Below are positions 41,584 to 49,725 of a stretch of DNA of 64,000 nucleotides, one piece after another; position 1 is the first letter of the stretch; every line of letters starts with the position of its first letter. The stretch covers positions 2,046,001 to 2,110,000 of the forward strand of contig NZ_CP008896.1 in the NCBI RefSeq assembly GCF_000730425.1, given 5' to 3'. This DNA is from Pseudomonas fluorescens. GTDB taxonomy: Bacteria; Pseudomonadota; Gammaproteobacteria; Pseudomonadales; Pseudomonadaceae. Both the position numbers and the translations under genes were made by a program. Under the pieces are notes generated by a model that worked only from the letters and a program-made list of their open reading frames with translations, did no database searches and was not told the DNA's origin.

Positions 41584-42300
41584 ATGAACCCGATACCCGC
41601 CTGCTGCACCCCACTTGATGATCACTGGCCGCTGCCCACCACCTTGCCCGGCACGGTGTTCCTGAGCACCCGCTTTGAGCCCAAATTGCTGGAAGCCGGC
41701 GACTTCCAGCGCTGCGCCGTACCACCACCGGCGAGCATCCAGCGCTCAGTGGCCAAGCGCCAGGCCGAGTTTCTTGCCGGCAGGCTGTGCGCCCGCAGCG
41801 CCTTAAAACAATTGGCAGGCCTGGACTTCATTCCCGCCATCGGTGAGGACCGTGCGCCGGTGTGGCCCGGCCATATCAGCGGTTCGATCACCCACAGCAC
41901 CGGGCATGCGGCGGCCATTGTCGGGCACAAGGCGCAATGGCGCGGGCTGGGCATGGACCTGGAGAACCTGTTGCCCCTTGAGCGGGCCGAGCGCCTGGCC
42001 GGGGAAATCCTCACCCCGGATGAAATGCAACGCATGGGCGCCGGGTCACGGGAGCAGATTGCGCAATGGGTGACCCTGACGTTTTCGGCCAAGGAAAGCC
42101 TGTTCAAGGCGCTCTACCCGATTGTGCAGAAGCGTTTTTACTTTGAGCACGCGGAGGTGGTGCAGTGGTCGGAGGCCGGCTCGCTGCGCCTGCGGTTGCT
42201 GACGGACTTGTCCAGTGAGTGGCGCCATGGCAAAGAGCTGGAGGGGCAGTTTGCGGTGCAAGAGGGGCAGTTGTTGAGCCTGGTGGCGATCAGCGCCTGA
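41584..42300 (+). CDS. pcpS: 4'-phosphopantetheinyl transferase (EntD/PcpS type)
   Basis: 238 residues. The Sfp/EntD motifs GLGMDLENLL and WVTLTFSAKESLFKALYP contain the magnesium-binding Asp/Glu residues. PcpS in Pseudomonas converts apo-carrier proteins to the holo form, both AcpP (1469-1705) and siderophore synthetases, in place of AcpS. N-terminal PGTVFLSTRFEP is as in EntD. Monocistronic. Confidence 0.9.
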   Translation: MNPIPACCTPLDDHWPLPTTLPGTVFLSTRFEPKLLEAGDFQRCAVPPPASIQRSVAKRQAEFLAGRLCARSALKQLAGLDFIPAIGEDRAPVWPGHISGSITHSTGHAAAIVGHKAQWRGLGMDLENLLPLERAERLAGEILTPDEMQRMGAGSREQIAQWVTLTFSAKESLFKALYPIVQKRFYFEHAEVVQWSEAGSLRLRLLTDLSSEWRHGKELEGQFAVQEGQLLSLVAISA

Positions 42301-42326
42301 TCCACTGCATATCCCTGTAGGAGCAG

Positions 42327-43937
42327 TCAGGTTTTGTCCTGGTCCCGGGGCCAGCTCAGGCTGAAACACGCGCCCCCCAGGTTGTTGCTCTTGCTGATCA
42401 ACGCTCGCCCACCATGCCAATAGATAATCCGCCGCACAATCGACAAACCCAGCCCATGCCCGCCCGAAGCACGGGTACGGCTGTCATCCAGGCGCAGGAA
42501 CGGGGTAAAGATCCGCTCCCAGGCACTTTCCGGTACGCCCGGGCCATCGTCTTCAACATCAATGCGGCAACGCACCTGGCCCACCTGGTAGCTGATCAGC
42601 ACCCGTGACTGGGCATGGCGCATGGCATTGCTCACCAGGTTTTGCAGGGCACGGTGCAGGTAACGCGGCTCGGCGTCGACCCAGGCAGCGTCCAGGTGCG
42701 TCGATGACAGGCACACTCCCCGTGCCACCTCGATACCTGGCCGCAAAGGCGCCAGTTCGCTGATCACCTGGTCGAGCAAGGCACTCAGGTCGAGCCGCTG
42801 AAAGCTCAAGGCCGGCGACCCCTGCTCCAGGCGGGCATAGGTCAGCATTTCATCCACCAGGCCGTCGAGGTCCTGGATATCGCTGTCCATGCCTTCCATG
42901 TATTTACGCCGGGCTTCGGGCGTGGCGGCGTCGCCGATCATCTCCAAGCCAAAGCGCAGGCGCGCCACCGGCGTACGCAACTCATGGGACACCGCACGCA
43001 CCAGTTCACGCTGGATCGCCAGCAGGCGTTGCAAGTGCTCGGCCATGCCATTGAAGGCCGCAGCCAGGCGCCCTACCGAGTCGGCACCGCGTGCCGGTAC
43101 CCTGGCCTCCAGGTTGCCTTTGGCGATCCGCGTGGCAGCCGCTTCGAGCCCGCGCAGGCGGCGCTCCAGTTGGCGCACCAGCAAATACACAATCAGGCCG
43201 ATCAGGGTCAGGCCAATCAAGGCAATCAGCACCAACCACTGCGCAGGATAAGGATTCATCTGGTACAGCGGGCCGATTTCCAACACCCACGGCGTGCCGA
43301 CCATGCCGGCAAACACGCGGATCGAGTCGCCACCCTTGCCCAGGGCCATCACCGTATCGCCTTCGGCCACGCGACGCCGCTGGTCCTCGTCCATATCGGC
43401 GTCGTCAAGCTTGAGCAGATGCATTTCAAAGCCGAAGCCCTTGGCCTCTTTCAGGTCGGCCAGGCGTTGCGGCTGCTCGGCCACCGGAAAACGCACCAGT
43501 TCGTCAGCCAGCAAGTAAATGGTGGCCCGGGCCAATTGCTCACTGATCTGCTGTACCTCACCGGTGAGCAGCAGTTGCTCTGTTTCACTGACCAGACGCA
43601 GGACCCGGGCCGCATGGGGTCCGGTCTGCTCCACCAGGACCTGGCCGCGTTGCAGGCGATTGCGCTGGCTCAGGTCCAGGCGGGCATCCGCCACCGTCTG
43701 CAACTGCAAGGGAATCCCCAGCAAACGCTCCCATACCGCGAGGGCCCGCTTGCGCTCGATGCTGCTCATCGGTTGCAGGTTGTCCCCCATCAGGGCAAAG
43801 GTGCCGTGGGCCAGGTGCTCGCGATACTGGCCGCTGCGCACCTCATTGAGTAGGTGCAGGGCCAGTACGCCGAGCAGGGCGACCAGGATCAGCGCCGCAC
43901 ACATGCCGCCATAGATGCGCAGGAAGATCGAGTTCAC
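42327..43937 (-). CDS. RstB-like sensor histidine kinase
   Basis: 536 residues. Helices at about 7-29 and 243-266 with a ~210-residue periplasmic region, HAMP (RIAKGNLEARVPARG), His in VRAVSHELRTPVARLRFGLEM, N box LQNLVSNAMRHAQ and G boxes DDGPGVP and GHGLGLSIVRRI. The H-box region resembles E. coli RstB. The signal is unknown. Overlaps the response regulator gene by four bases. Confidence 0.88.
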   Translation of the reverse strand: MNSIFLRIYGGMCAALILVALLGVLALHLLNEVRSGQYREHLAHGTFALMGDNLQPMSSIERKRALAVWERLLGIPLQLQTVADARLDLSQRNRLQRGQVLVEQTGPHAARVLRLVSETEQLLLTGEVQQISEQLARATIYLLADELVRFPVAEQPQRLADLKEAKGFGFEMHLLKLDDADMDEDQRRRVAEGDTVMALGKGGDSIRVFAGMVGTPWVLEIGPLYQMNPYPAQWLVLIALIGLTLIGLIVYLLVRQLERRLRGLEAAATRIAKGNLEARVPARGADSVGRLAAAFNGMAEHLQRLLAIQRELVRAVSHELRTPVARLRFGLEMIGDAATPEARRKYMEGMDSDIQDLDGLVDEMLTYARLEQGSPALSFQRLDLSALLDQVISELAPLRPGIEVARGVCLSSTHLDAAWVDAEPRYLHRALQNLVSNAMRHAQSRVLISYQVGQVRCRIDVEDDGPGVPESAWERIFTPFLRLDDSRTRASGGHGLGLSIVRRIIYWHGGRALISKSNNLGGACFSLSWPRDQDKT

Positions 43938-44659
43938 GACAGCATGTCGGCGGCAGCTTGCGGGACGAACAGGTAGCCTTTGCTGCGGATGGTCTTGATC
44001 AGGCGCGGGTGGATCGGGTCGTCGCCGATTTTCGGGCGGATCCGCGAGATGCGTACGTCAATGGAGCGGTCCTGGCCGTCATAGCCGATGCCGCGCAGGG
44101 CGGTGAAGATCTCTTCCCGGGACAGGATGCGCCCGGCATTGGCCACCAATAGCCACAACAGGTCGAATTCGGCGCTGGTCAACTCGATGCCGCCGTCGTG
44201 CAGCCAGGCTTCACGCAGCGCATTGTCCACCACCAGCGGGCCGAACTGCAGGCGCCGCTGCTTTTCCGGGGCGGCGGGCTCGGTGCTTTCGCTACGCCGC
44301 AACAAGGCCTGGATCCGCGCCAGCAGCAGGCGCGGGCGCACCGGTTTGCACACATAGTCGTCGGCGCCCATGTCCAGGCCCAGGACCTGGTCCATGTCGT
44401 CGGTACGCGCGGTGAGCATCAGGATCGCCCCGTCGTAGCGCTCGCGTACCTTACGGCAGATGCTCAGGCCATCTTCGCCGGGCAGCATCAGGTCGAGAAT
44501 TACCAGGTCCGGCTGCTCGGCAATGATCCGCGCCACCGCCAGGGCCCCGTTGCCTTCGATGGAGACCCGCAGGCCGTTGCTTTCCAGGTAGTCACGGGTC
44601 AACTCAGCCAGACGCTGGTCGTCCTCGACAATCAATACCTGCCAGGCTTCTTGCTCCAC
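43934..44659 (-). CDS. RstA-like OmpR-family response regulator
   Basis: 241 residues. Receiver with the phospho-acceptor Asp in PDLVILDLMLPGEDGLS and Lys in VCKPVRPRLL; winged-helix DNA-binding domain with LTSAEFDLLWLLVANAGRILSREEIF and RSIDVRISRIRPKIGD. Partner of the RstB-like kinase; the pair lies beside nrdA as in P. aeruginosa PA1156-PA1158. Confidence 0.9.
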   Translation of the reverse strand: MEQEAWQVLIVEDDQRLAELTRDYLESNGLRVSIEGNGALAVARIIAEQPDLVILDLMLPGEDGLSICRKVRERYDGAILMLTARTDDMDQVLGLDMGADDYVCKPVRPRLLLARIQALLRRSESTEPAAPEKQRRLQFGPLVVDNALREAWLHDGGIELTSAEFDLLWLLVANAGRILSREEIFTALRGIGYDGQDRSIDVRISRIRPKIGDDPIHPRLIKTIRSKGYLFVPQAAADMLS

Positions 44660-44709
44660 GGGGGGCCTCTTTTTTATAAGTCACTTGCCAGGACTGTGCA
44701 GTTTCAAAT

Positions 44710-44736
44710 GTAGGAACGGGCAAGCCCGCTCCCACA
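44710..44736. repeat. REP-like palindrome
   Basis: TAGGAACGGGCAAGCCCGCTCCCACA, single arm upstream of the RstA-like gene. The region from here to 44990 holds no gene I can support. Confidence 0.55.
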
Positions 44737-44990
44737 TTTTGATCTTCACCAGCCATACCTAATTTGTCATGCACAAAGGGCATAACAGTGTAGGAATAAA
44801 GGCCGATTGTAGCCATGGCCTGACCCTGCAACACAAGCCAGGAAATGCATTCGGTGATCATGTTTTTTTGTGATAGGGTTCGCGCCCGCAAAAATCCAAC
44901 CAGGTGTTTTCAGCTTGGAATATTCGGTGACAAACGGTGCGATGCAGCAGTACTGCGGCCTACACGGCTGTTCCGCCTTTCATACACATT

Positions 44991-45011
44991 TTACCCACAG
45001 CGTTATCCACA
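44991..45011 (+). promoter_or_regulatory. Two DnaA boxes upstream of nrdA
   Basis: TTACCCACA (44991-44999) and TTATCCACA (45003-45011), 12 bases apart. The second is the exact consensus box. DnaA control of nrdAB is established in E. coli, where it ties nucleotide supply to replication. They lie just upstream of the promoter candidate. Confidence 0.8.
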
Positions 45012-45020
45012 GCTAGTGCG

Positions 45021-45049
45021 TTGCTAAGCCTCCGAAAACGCATTATCTT
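45021..45049 (+). promoter_or_regulatory. Sigma-70 promoter candidate for nrdA
   Basis: TTGCTA, 17 bases, TATCTT, ten bases after the DnaA boxes. It predicts a leader of about 390 bases. Confidence 0.5.
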
Positions 45050-45055
45050 GTAGCT

Positions 45056-45445
45056 TGTCGCTAAAAAAAACCCTACATGTAGGGTTTCAAGCGAAAAGAC
45101 CAAACACAAATCAGACAAGAAACTCAAGCGCTTTCTTGCTCCTGTTTGGTGGAACTTAAACCTTTTTCGAAAGCCCAAACCGCGCACGCGGATGGCTGCT
45201 GTTTTCCAGCCCGAACGGGAGAAAGCGGTACGGGTGTTGCAATACAAACGACACCCACACAGCAATACGGTAAAGAGCCCAGGGCTTGGAACCGAAGACT
45301 TCGGCATGGAAGCGGCGCGAACAGCTCCCTTCCTCCTGTCCCGAGGTTGTTATGCCAGGCCAAGGCCTGTTGTAAGTGCTTCAGGACGGAACGGTGGGCA
45401 CCGTGATGGTGCCCAAATAAATATAGAATGTGGAGACAACCCCCC
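45056..45445 (+). ncRNA. Long structured nrdA leader (possible regulatory RNA)
   Basis: 390 bases with no credible gene but several hairpins: GGGTGT/ACACCC near 45225-45250, CCGAAG/CTTCGG near 45292-45304 and GGGCACC/GGTGCCC at 45396-45414, the last shortly before the RBS GGAG. I looked for the B12 riboswitch core and did not find it. Regulator or ligand unknown. Confidence 0.4.
45062..45087 (-). terminator. Minus-strand intrinsic terminator inside the nrdA leader
   Basis: Perfect palindrome 45068-45087 (AAACCCTACA/TGTAGGGTTT); with an A8 run at 45063-45070 on the plus strand. Read leftward this is a GC stem followed by eight T, the form of an intrinsic terminator. It would end a transcript antisense to the nrdA leader; no leftward gene precedes it. 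Confidence 0.6.
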
Positions 45446-48337
45446 ATGCAAACCGACACAACTCGCGAGAACCCGCAAGGCTCCGTGCCGCAGGGCGCTG
45501 ATTCGAATATGGATCTGTCCGCCACCGCGCCCGGCCAATTGCGCGTGATCAAGCGTAACGGCACTGTCGTTCCTTACACCGATGACAAAATCACCGTCGC
45601 CATCACCAAAGCGTTTCTTGCAGTTGAAGGCGGCACCGCTGCCGCTTCGTCGCGTATCCATGACACCGTTGCCCGCCTGACCGAACAAGTCACCGCGACC
45701 TTCAAGCGTCGCATGCCATCGGGCGGCACCATCCACATCGAAGAAATCCAGGACCAGGTCGAACTGGCCCTGATGCGCGCCGGCGAGCAGAAAGTGGCCC
45801 GCGACTACGTGATCTACCGTGATTCGCGCGCCAAGGAGCGTGCCGTACACGCACCGGCCGCCGAAGCCGTGCAAGCGCACCCGTCGATCCGCATTACCCT
45901 GGCTGATGGTTCGTTCGCGCCGCTGGACCTGGGCCGCCTGAACACCATCATCACCGAAGCCTGCGAAGGCCTGGAAGAAGTCGACGGCGACCTGATCCAG
46001 CGTGAAACCCTGAAGAACCTGTACGACGGCGTGGCCCTGACCGACGTCAACACCGCACTGGTGATGACCGCCCGCACCCTGGTTGAGCGTGAGCCGAACT
46101 ACTCGTTCGTGACCGCACGCCTGCTGATGGACACCCTGCGTGCCGAAGGCCTGGGTTTCCTGAAAGTCGCCGAAAGCGCTACCCACCACGAAATGGCCGA
46201 CCTGTACGCCAAGGCCCTGCCGGCCTACATCGCCAAGGGTATCGAATTTGAATTGCTGAACCCGATCCTGGCCACCTTCGACCTGGAAAAACTCGGCAAG
46301 GCGATCAACCACGAGCGTGACCAGCAGTTCACCTACCTGGGCCTGCAAACCCTGTACGACCGTTACTTCATCCACAAGGACGGGATCCGCTTCGAACTGC
46401 CGCAGGTGTTCTTCATGCGCGTGGCCATGGGCCTGGCGATCGAAGAGAAGCACAAAGAAGACCGTGCCATCGAGTTCTACAACCTGCTGTCGTCCTTCGA
46501 CTACATGTCGTCGACCCCGACCCTGTTCAACGCCGGCACCCTGCGTCCACAGCTGTCGAGCTGCTACCTGACCACCGTGCCGGATGACCTGTCGGGCATC
46601 TACCACGCGATCCACGACAACGCCATGCTGTCCAAATTCGCTGGCGGCCTGGGCAACGACTGGACGCCGGTCCGTGCACTGGGTTCGTACATCAAGGGCA
46701 CCAACGGCAAGTCCCAGGGCGTCGTGCCGTTCCTCAAGGTCGTGAACGACACCGCCGTGGCAGTAAACCAGGGCGGCAAGCGCAAAGGCGCTGTCTGTGC
46801 GTACCTGGAAACCTGGCACATGGACATTGAAGAGTTCATCGAGCTGCGCAAGAACACCGGTGATGATCGTCGTCGCACCCACGACATGAACACCGCCAAC
46901 TGGATCCCTGACCTGTTCATGAAGCGTGTCTTCGATGACGGCCCGTGGACCCTGTTCTCGCCATCCGAAGTGCCAGACCTGCATGACCTGACCGGCAAGG
47001 CCTTCGAAGAGCGCTACGAGTACTACGAAGCCCTGTCCCAGTACCCAGGCAAGATCAAGCTGTTCAAGACCATCCAGGCCAAAGACCTGTGGCGCAAGAT
47101 GCTGTCCATGCTGTTTGAAACCGGCCATCCATGGCTGACCTTCAAAGACCCATGCAACCTGCGCAGCCCGCAACAGCATGTGGGCGTGGTCCACAGCTCG
47201 AACCTGTGCACCGAGATCACCCTGAACACCAACAAGGACGAGATCGCTGTCTGCAACCTGGGCTCGATCAACCTGCCGAACCACATCGTGGGCGGCAAGC
47301 TGGACACCGCCAAGCTGGAACGCACTGTCAACACCGCCGTACGCATGCTCGATAACGTGATCGACATCAACTACTACTCGGTACCACAGGCGCAGAACTC
47401 CAACTTCAAGCACCGTCCGGTTGGCCTGGGTATCATGGGCTTCCAGGATGCGCTTTACCTGCAGCACATTCCTTACGGTTCGGATGCGGCGGTCGAGTTC
47501 GCCGACAAGTCCATGGAAGCGGTCAGCTACTACGCGATCCAGGCTTCCTGCGACCTGGCCGACGAGCGCGGCGCCTACGAGACGTTCCAGGGCTCGCTGT
47601 GGTCCAAGGGCATCCTGCCGCTGGATTCGCAACAGATCCTGATCGAAGCCCGTGGCCAGAAGTACATCGACGTTGACCTGAACGAAACCCTGGACTGGGC
47701 GCCGGTACGTGCCCGTGTGCAGAAAGGTATTCGTAACTCCAACATCATGGCCATCGCACCGACCGCCACCATCGCCAACATCACCGGCGTCTCGCAGTCG
47801 ATCGAACCGACCTACCAGAACCTGTATGTGAAATCGAACCTGTCGGGCGAATTCACCGTGATCAACCCGTACCTGGTCCGCGACCTGAAAGCCCGTGGCC
47901 TGTGGGACTCGGTGATGATCAACGACCTGAAGTACTACGACGGTTCCGTGCAGCAGATCGAACGCATCCCGCAAGAACTCAAGGAGCTCTACGCGACTGC
48001 CTTCGAAGTGGACACCAAGTGGATCGTTGACGCCGCCAGCCGTCGCCAGAAGTGGATCGACCAGGCCCAGTCCCTGAACCTGTACATCGCCGGCGCTTCG
48101 GGCAAGAAGCTGGACGTGACCTACCGCATGGCTTGGTACCGTGGCCTGAAAACCACTTACTACCTCCGTGCCCTGGCTGCAACCAGCACCGAGAAGTCGA
48201 CCATCAACACCGGCAAGCTGAACGCTGTTTCCAGCGGCAACCACGGTGATGATTCGGTACTTGCCGCACCGGCCGGCCCGGCCCCCGTGCCAAAGGCCTG
48301 CGCGATTGACGAGCCGGATTGCGAAGCTTGCCAGTAG
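45446..48337 (+). CDS. nrdA: Class Ia ribonucleotide reductase, large subunit
   Basis: 963 residues from MQTDTTRENPQ (GGAG 10 bases upstream). N-terminal ATP-cone (about 32-125, VIKRNGTVVPYTDDKI), then the ten-stranded reductase barrel: STPTLFNAGT, SSCYLTTVPDD, NLCTEI with the active-site Cys, and a C-terminal CAIDEPDCEACQ redox pair. It makes dNDPs using the NrdB tyrosyl radical. No nrdB follows: the next genes are recombinases of a mobile island. Confidence 0.97.
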   Translation: MQTDTTRENPQGSVPQGADSNMDLSATAPGQLRVIKRNGTVVPYTDDKITVAITKAFLAVEGGTAAASSRIHDTVARLTEQVTATFKRRMPSGGTIHIEEIQDQVELALMRAGEQKVARDYVIYRDSRAKERAVHAPAAEAVQAHPSIRITLADGSFAPLDLGRLNTIITEACEGLEEVDGDLIQRETLKNLYDGVALTDVNTALVMTARTLVEREPNYSFVTARLLMDTLRAEGLGFLKVAESATHHEMADLYAKALPAYIAKGIEFELLNPILATFDLEKLGKAINHERDQQFTYLGLQTLYDRYFIHKDGIRFELPQVFFMRVAMGLAIEEKHKEDRAIEFYNLLSSFDYMSSTPTLFNAGTLRPQLSSCYLTTVPDDLSGIYHAIHDNAMLSKFAGGLGNDWTPVRALGSYIKGTNGKSQGVVPFLKVVNDTAVAVNQGGKRKGAVCAYLETWHMDIEEFIELRKNTGDDRRRTHDMNTANWIPDLFMKRVFDDGPWTLFSPSEVPDLHDLTGKAFEERYEYYEALSQYPGKIKLFKTIQAKDLWRKMLSMLFETGHPWLTFKDPCNLRSPQQHVGVVHSSNLCTEITLNTNKDEIAVCNLGSINLPNHIVGGKLDTAKLERTVNTAVRMLDNVIDINYYSVPQAQNSNFKHRPVGLGIMGFQDALYLQHIPYGSDAAVEFADKSMEAVSYYAIQASCDLADERGAYETFQGSLWSKGILPLDSQQILIEARGQKYIDVDLNETLDWAPVRARVQKGIRNSNIMAIAPTATIANITGVSQSIEPTYQNLYVKSNLSGEFTVINPYLVRDLKARGLWDSVMINDLKYYDGSVQQIERIPQELKELYATAFEVDTKWIVDAASRRQKWIDQAQSLNLYIAGASGKKLDVTYRMAWYRGLKTTYYLRALAATSTEKSTINTGKLNAVSSGNHGDDSVLAAPAGPAPVPKACAIDEPDCEACQ

Positions 48338-48355
48338 CAATCATAAGTTTTAAAA

Positions 48356-48479
48356 CGTATACATCCTAAAAAGCAATACCCTCCAACCCCAAGAAAAACA
48401 AGGGGTTGGAGGGTTTACTTGCCGTATACCCATCCCTATACTCGCCGGCCTATCTAGCTCACAGGTCGGAAGCGTATAC
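48356..48479. repeat. Three CGTATAC copies at the island left edge
   Basis: CGTATAC at 48356-48362, 48423-48429 and 48473-48479, the outer two extended to CGTATACA. They surround the terminator and end just before the first recombinase gene, so they are candidate recombinase-binding sites. Confidence 0.4.
48379..48416 (+). terminator. Terminator after nrdA
   Basis: Perfect 12-base stem CCCTCCAACCCC/GGGGTTGGAGGG with an 11-base loop, followed by TTT. It would limit nrdA read-through into the recombinase genes. Whether it belongs to the chromosome or to the island end cannot be told. Confidence 0.75.
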
Positions 48480-48528
48480 ATTGGTCAGTTACTCCATCAG
48501 ATCTTTCACTGCATCCGACGACCTGCCC

Positions 48529-49725
48529 ATGGCTGTGCTCGTTGATCAGGAAGGTCGCCCCCTCTTCCTTCCCAATATCTATGTAACGCTCAGATATCGA
48601 GATGTAGGTCTTGCCGTAACCACAATTGAGAAAGTGCTCCGCTCGTTGGGTATGGCCTACCTGTGGGCAATTTCCCGGAAACTCGATTTCGACCAGATCC
48701 TTAAATCAGAGACGTTTCTATCGATTGAACAGTGTGAAGACCTAGCGTTCTTCCTTCGTCTTGATCGCGGTGCCCAAGACCAGATCGTTGAGGAGTCGCT
48801 GAATGCTCGACCACGCAAGATTGCGCGATTGGAGCAGGTGCGTAGTGGGGGTACTCCGAACGTACATAGAACAATGATTTCTGCTACGGAAGGTGGTTAC
48901 CGCATCCGGACTGTGGCGAACTATCTAGAATTCAATCACGAGCGAATCAGCCCAAAGGCATCAGATAAGCCCCGCAAAGACCTCGCCACAGCGCGTGAAA
49001 AGGCCATAGCTGCCTTGCGAGCCCAAGAGCCCAGGGCGAAGACCGCCGAGGAAGGTGACGCCCCAGAGGGACTTTCTGAAGACGTGATGGATGCCCTGGA
49101 CGCCGCGTTTGAGCCAGGATCCGAAACCAACCCATTTCAATCTGATTTTCATCAGTATCGGAATCACTTGATGTACCGGATTTTCTCTGAGACCGCGATC
49201 AGACGCAGTGAGCTTCGATACATACGAGTCGATGACATCAATCATGCAGCACGCCGTGTACGTGCCCGAGTATCGAAGACCGTTGCGCGGACGCTGCCCA
49301 TATCTGAGCAAACCGCATACGACTTTCACGACTTCGTCATGAAGTACTGGAGCCATATTCCAGCTAGGGCGAGGAAACATGGCTATCTCTTCACCACCGC
49401 CGATGGCGACCATTTGTCCTTAGGGGCAATCAATCTCGCTTTCAGGGAGCTTCGCCGCAAAAATAACCTGCCCGCCAGCGTGGCTCCGCATGCTCTTCGA
49501 CGTACGTGGAATGATCGTTTAAGCAGGAAGATAGACAGCCTTCCGCCTGAGAAACGGATGCAAGCGGGCGAAGAGAAGCAGATGAGGAACCGTTTGAATG
49601 GTTGGTCGAAAAAGTCTTCCATGGAAGCGCGTTACTCCAGCCGGCACATCCGGGAAAAATCGGACAAGATCGCTGAAAGCCTGGCTAACGAGTTGCGTGA
49701 AAAAAATAAAGGTGATTCGAAATGA
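48529..49725 (+). CDS. Tyrosine recombinase 1 of the island (site-specific integrase)
   Basis: 398 residues from ATG at 48529; a TTG at 48481 with GGAAG upstream is an alternative start. The N-terminal ~170 residues are a SAM-like DNA-binding domain. The catalytic domain keeps all key residues: Arg in AIRRSELRYI, Lys in SKTVARTLP, HALRR in APHALRRTW, Trp in LNGWSKKSSM and Tyr in EARYSSRH. First of three recombinases; its stop overlaps the next start (ATGA). It is additional to the named Gmt trio or corresponds to one RIT-type member. Confidence 0.88.
   Translation: MAVLVDQEGRPLFLPNIYVTLRYRDVGLAVTTIEKVLRSLGMAYLWAISRKLDFDQILKSETFLSIEQCEDLAFFLRLDRGAQDQIVEESLNARPRKIARLEQVRSGGTPNVHRTMISATEGGYRIRTVANYLEFNHERISPKASDKPRKDLATAREKAIAALRAQEPRAKTAEEGDAPEGLSEDVMDALDAAFEPGSETNPFQSDFHQYRNHLMYRIFSETAIRRSELRYIRVDDINHAARRVRARVSKTVARTLPISEQTAYDFHDFVMKYWSHIPARARKHGYLFTTADGDHLSLGAINLAFRELRRKNNLPASVAPHALRRTWNDRLSRKIDSLPPEKRMQAGEEKQMRNRLNGWSKKSSMEARYSSRHIREKSDKIAESLANELREKNKGDSK

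Noticed and set aside
45056..45445. Cobalamin riboswitch in the nrdA leader
   Set aside because: The conserved core segments were not found on the plus strand; the hairpins seen do not match that architecture.
45350..48340. 996-residue open frame on the minus strand opposite nrdA
   Set aside because: Exact shadow of the strongly supported nrdA frame, caused by high GC and codon bias; composition is odd (His, Gln, Val and Gly rich) and there are no domains.
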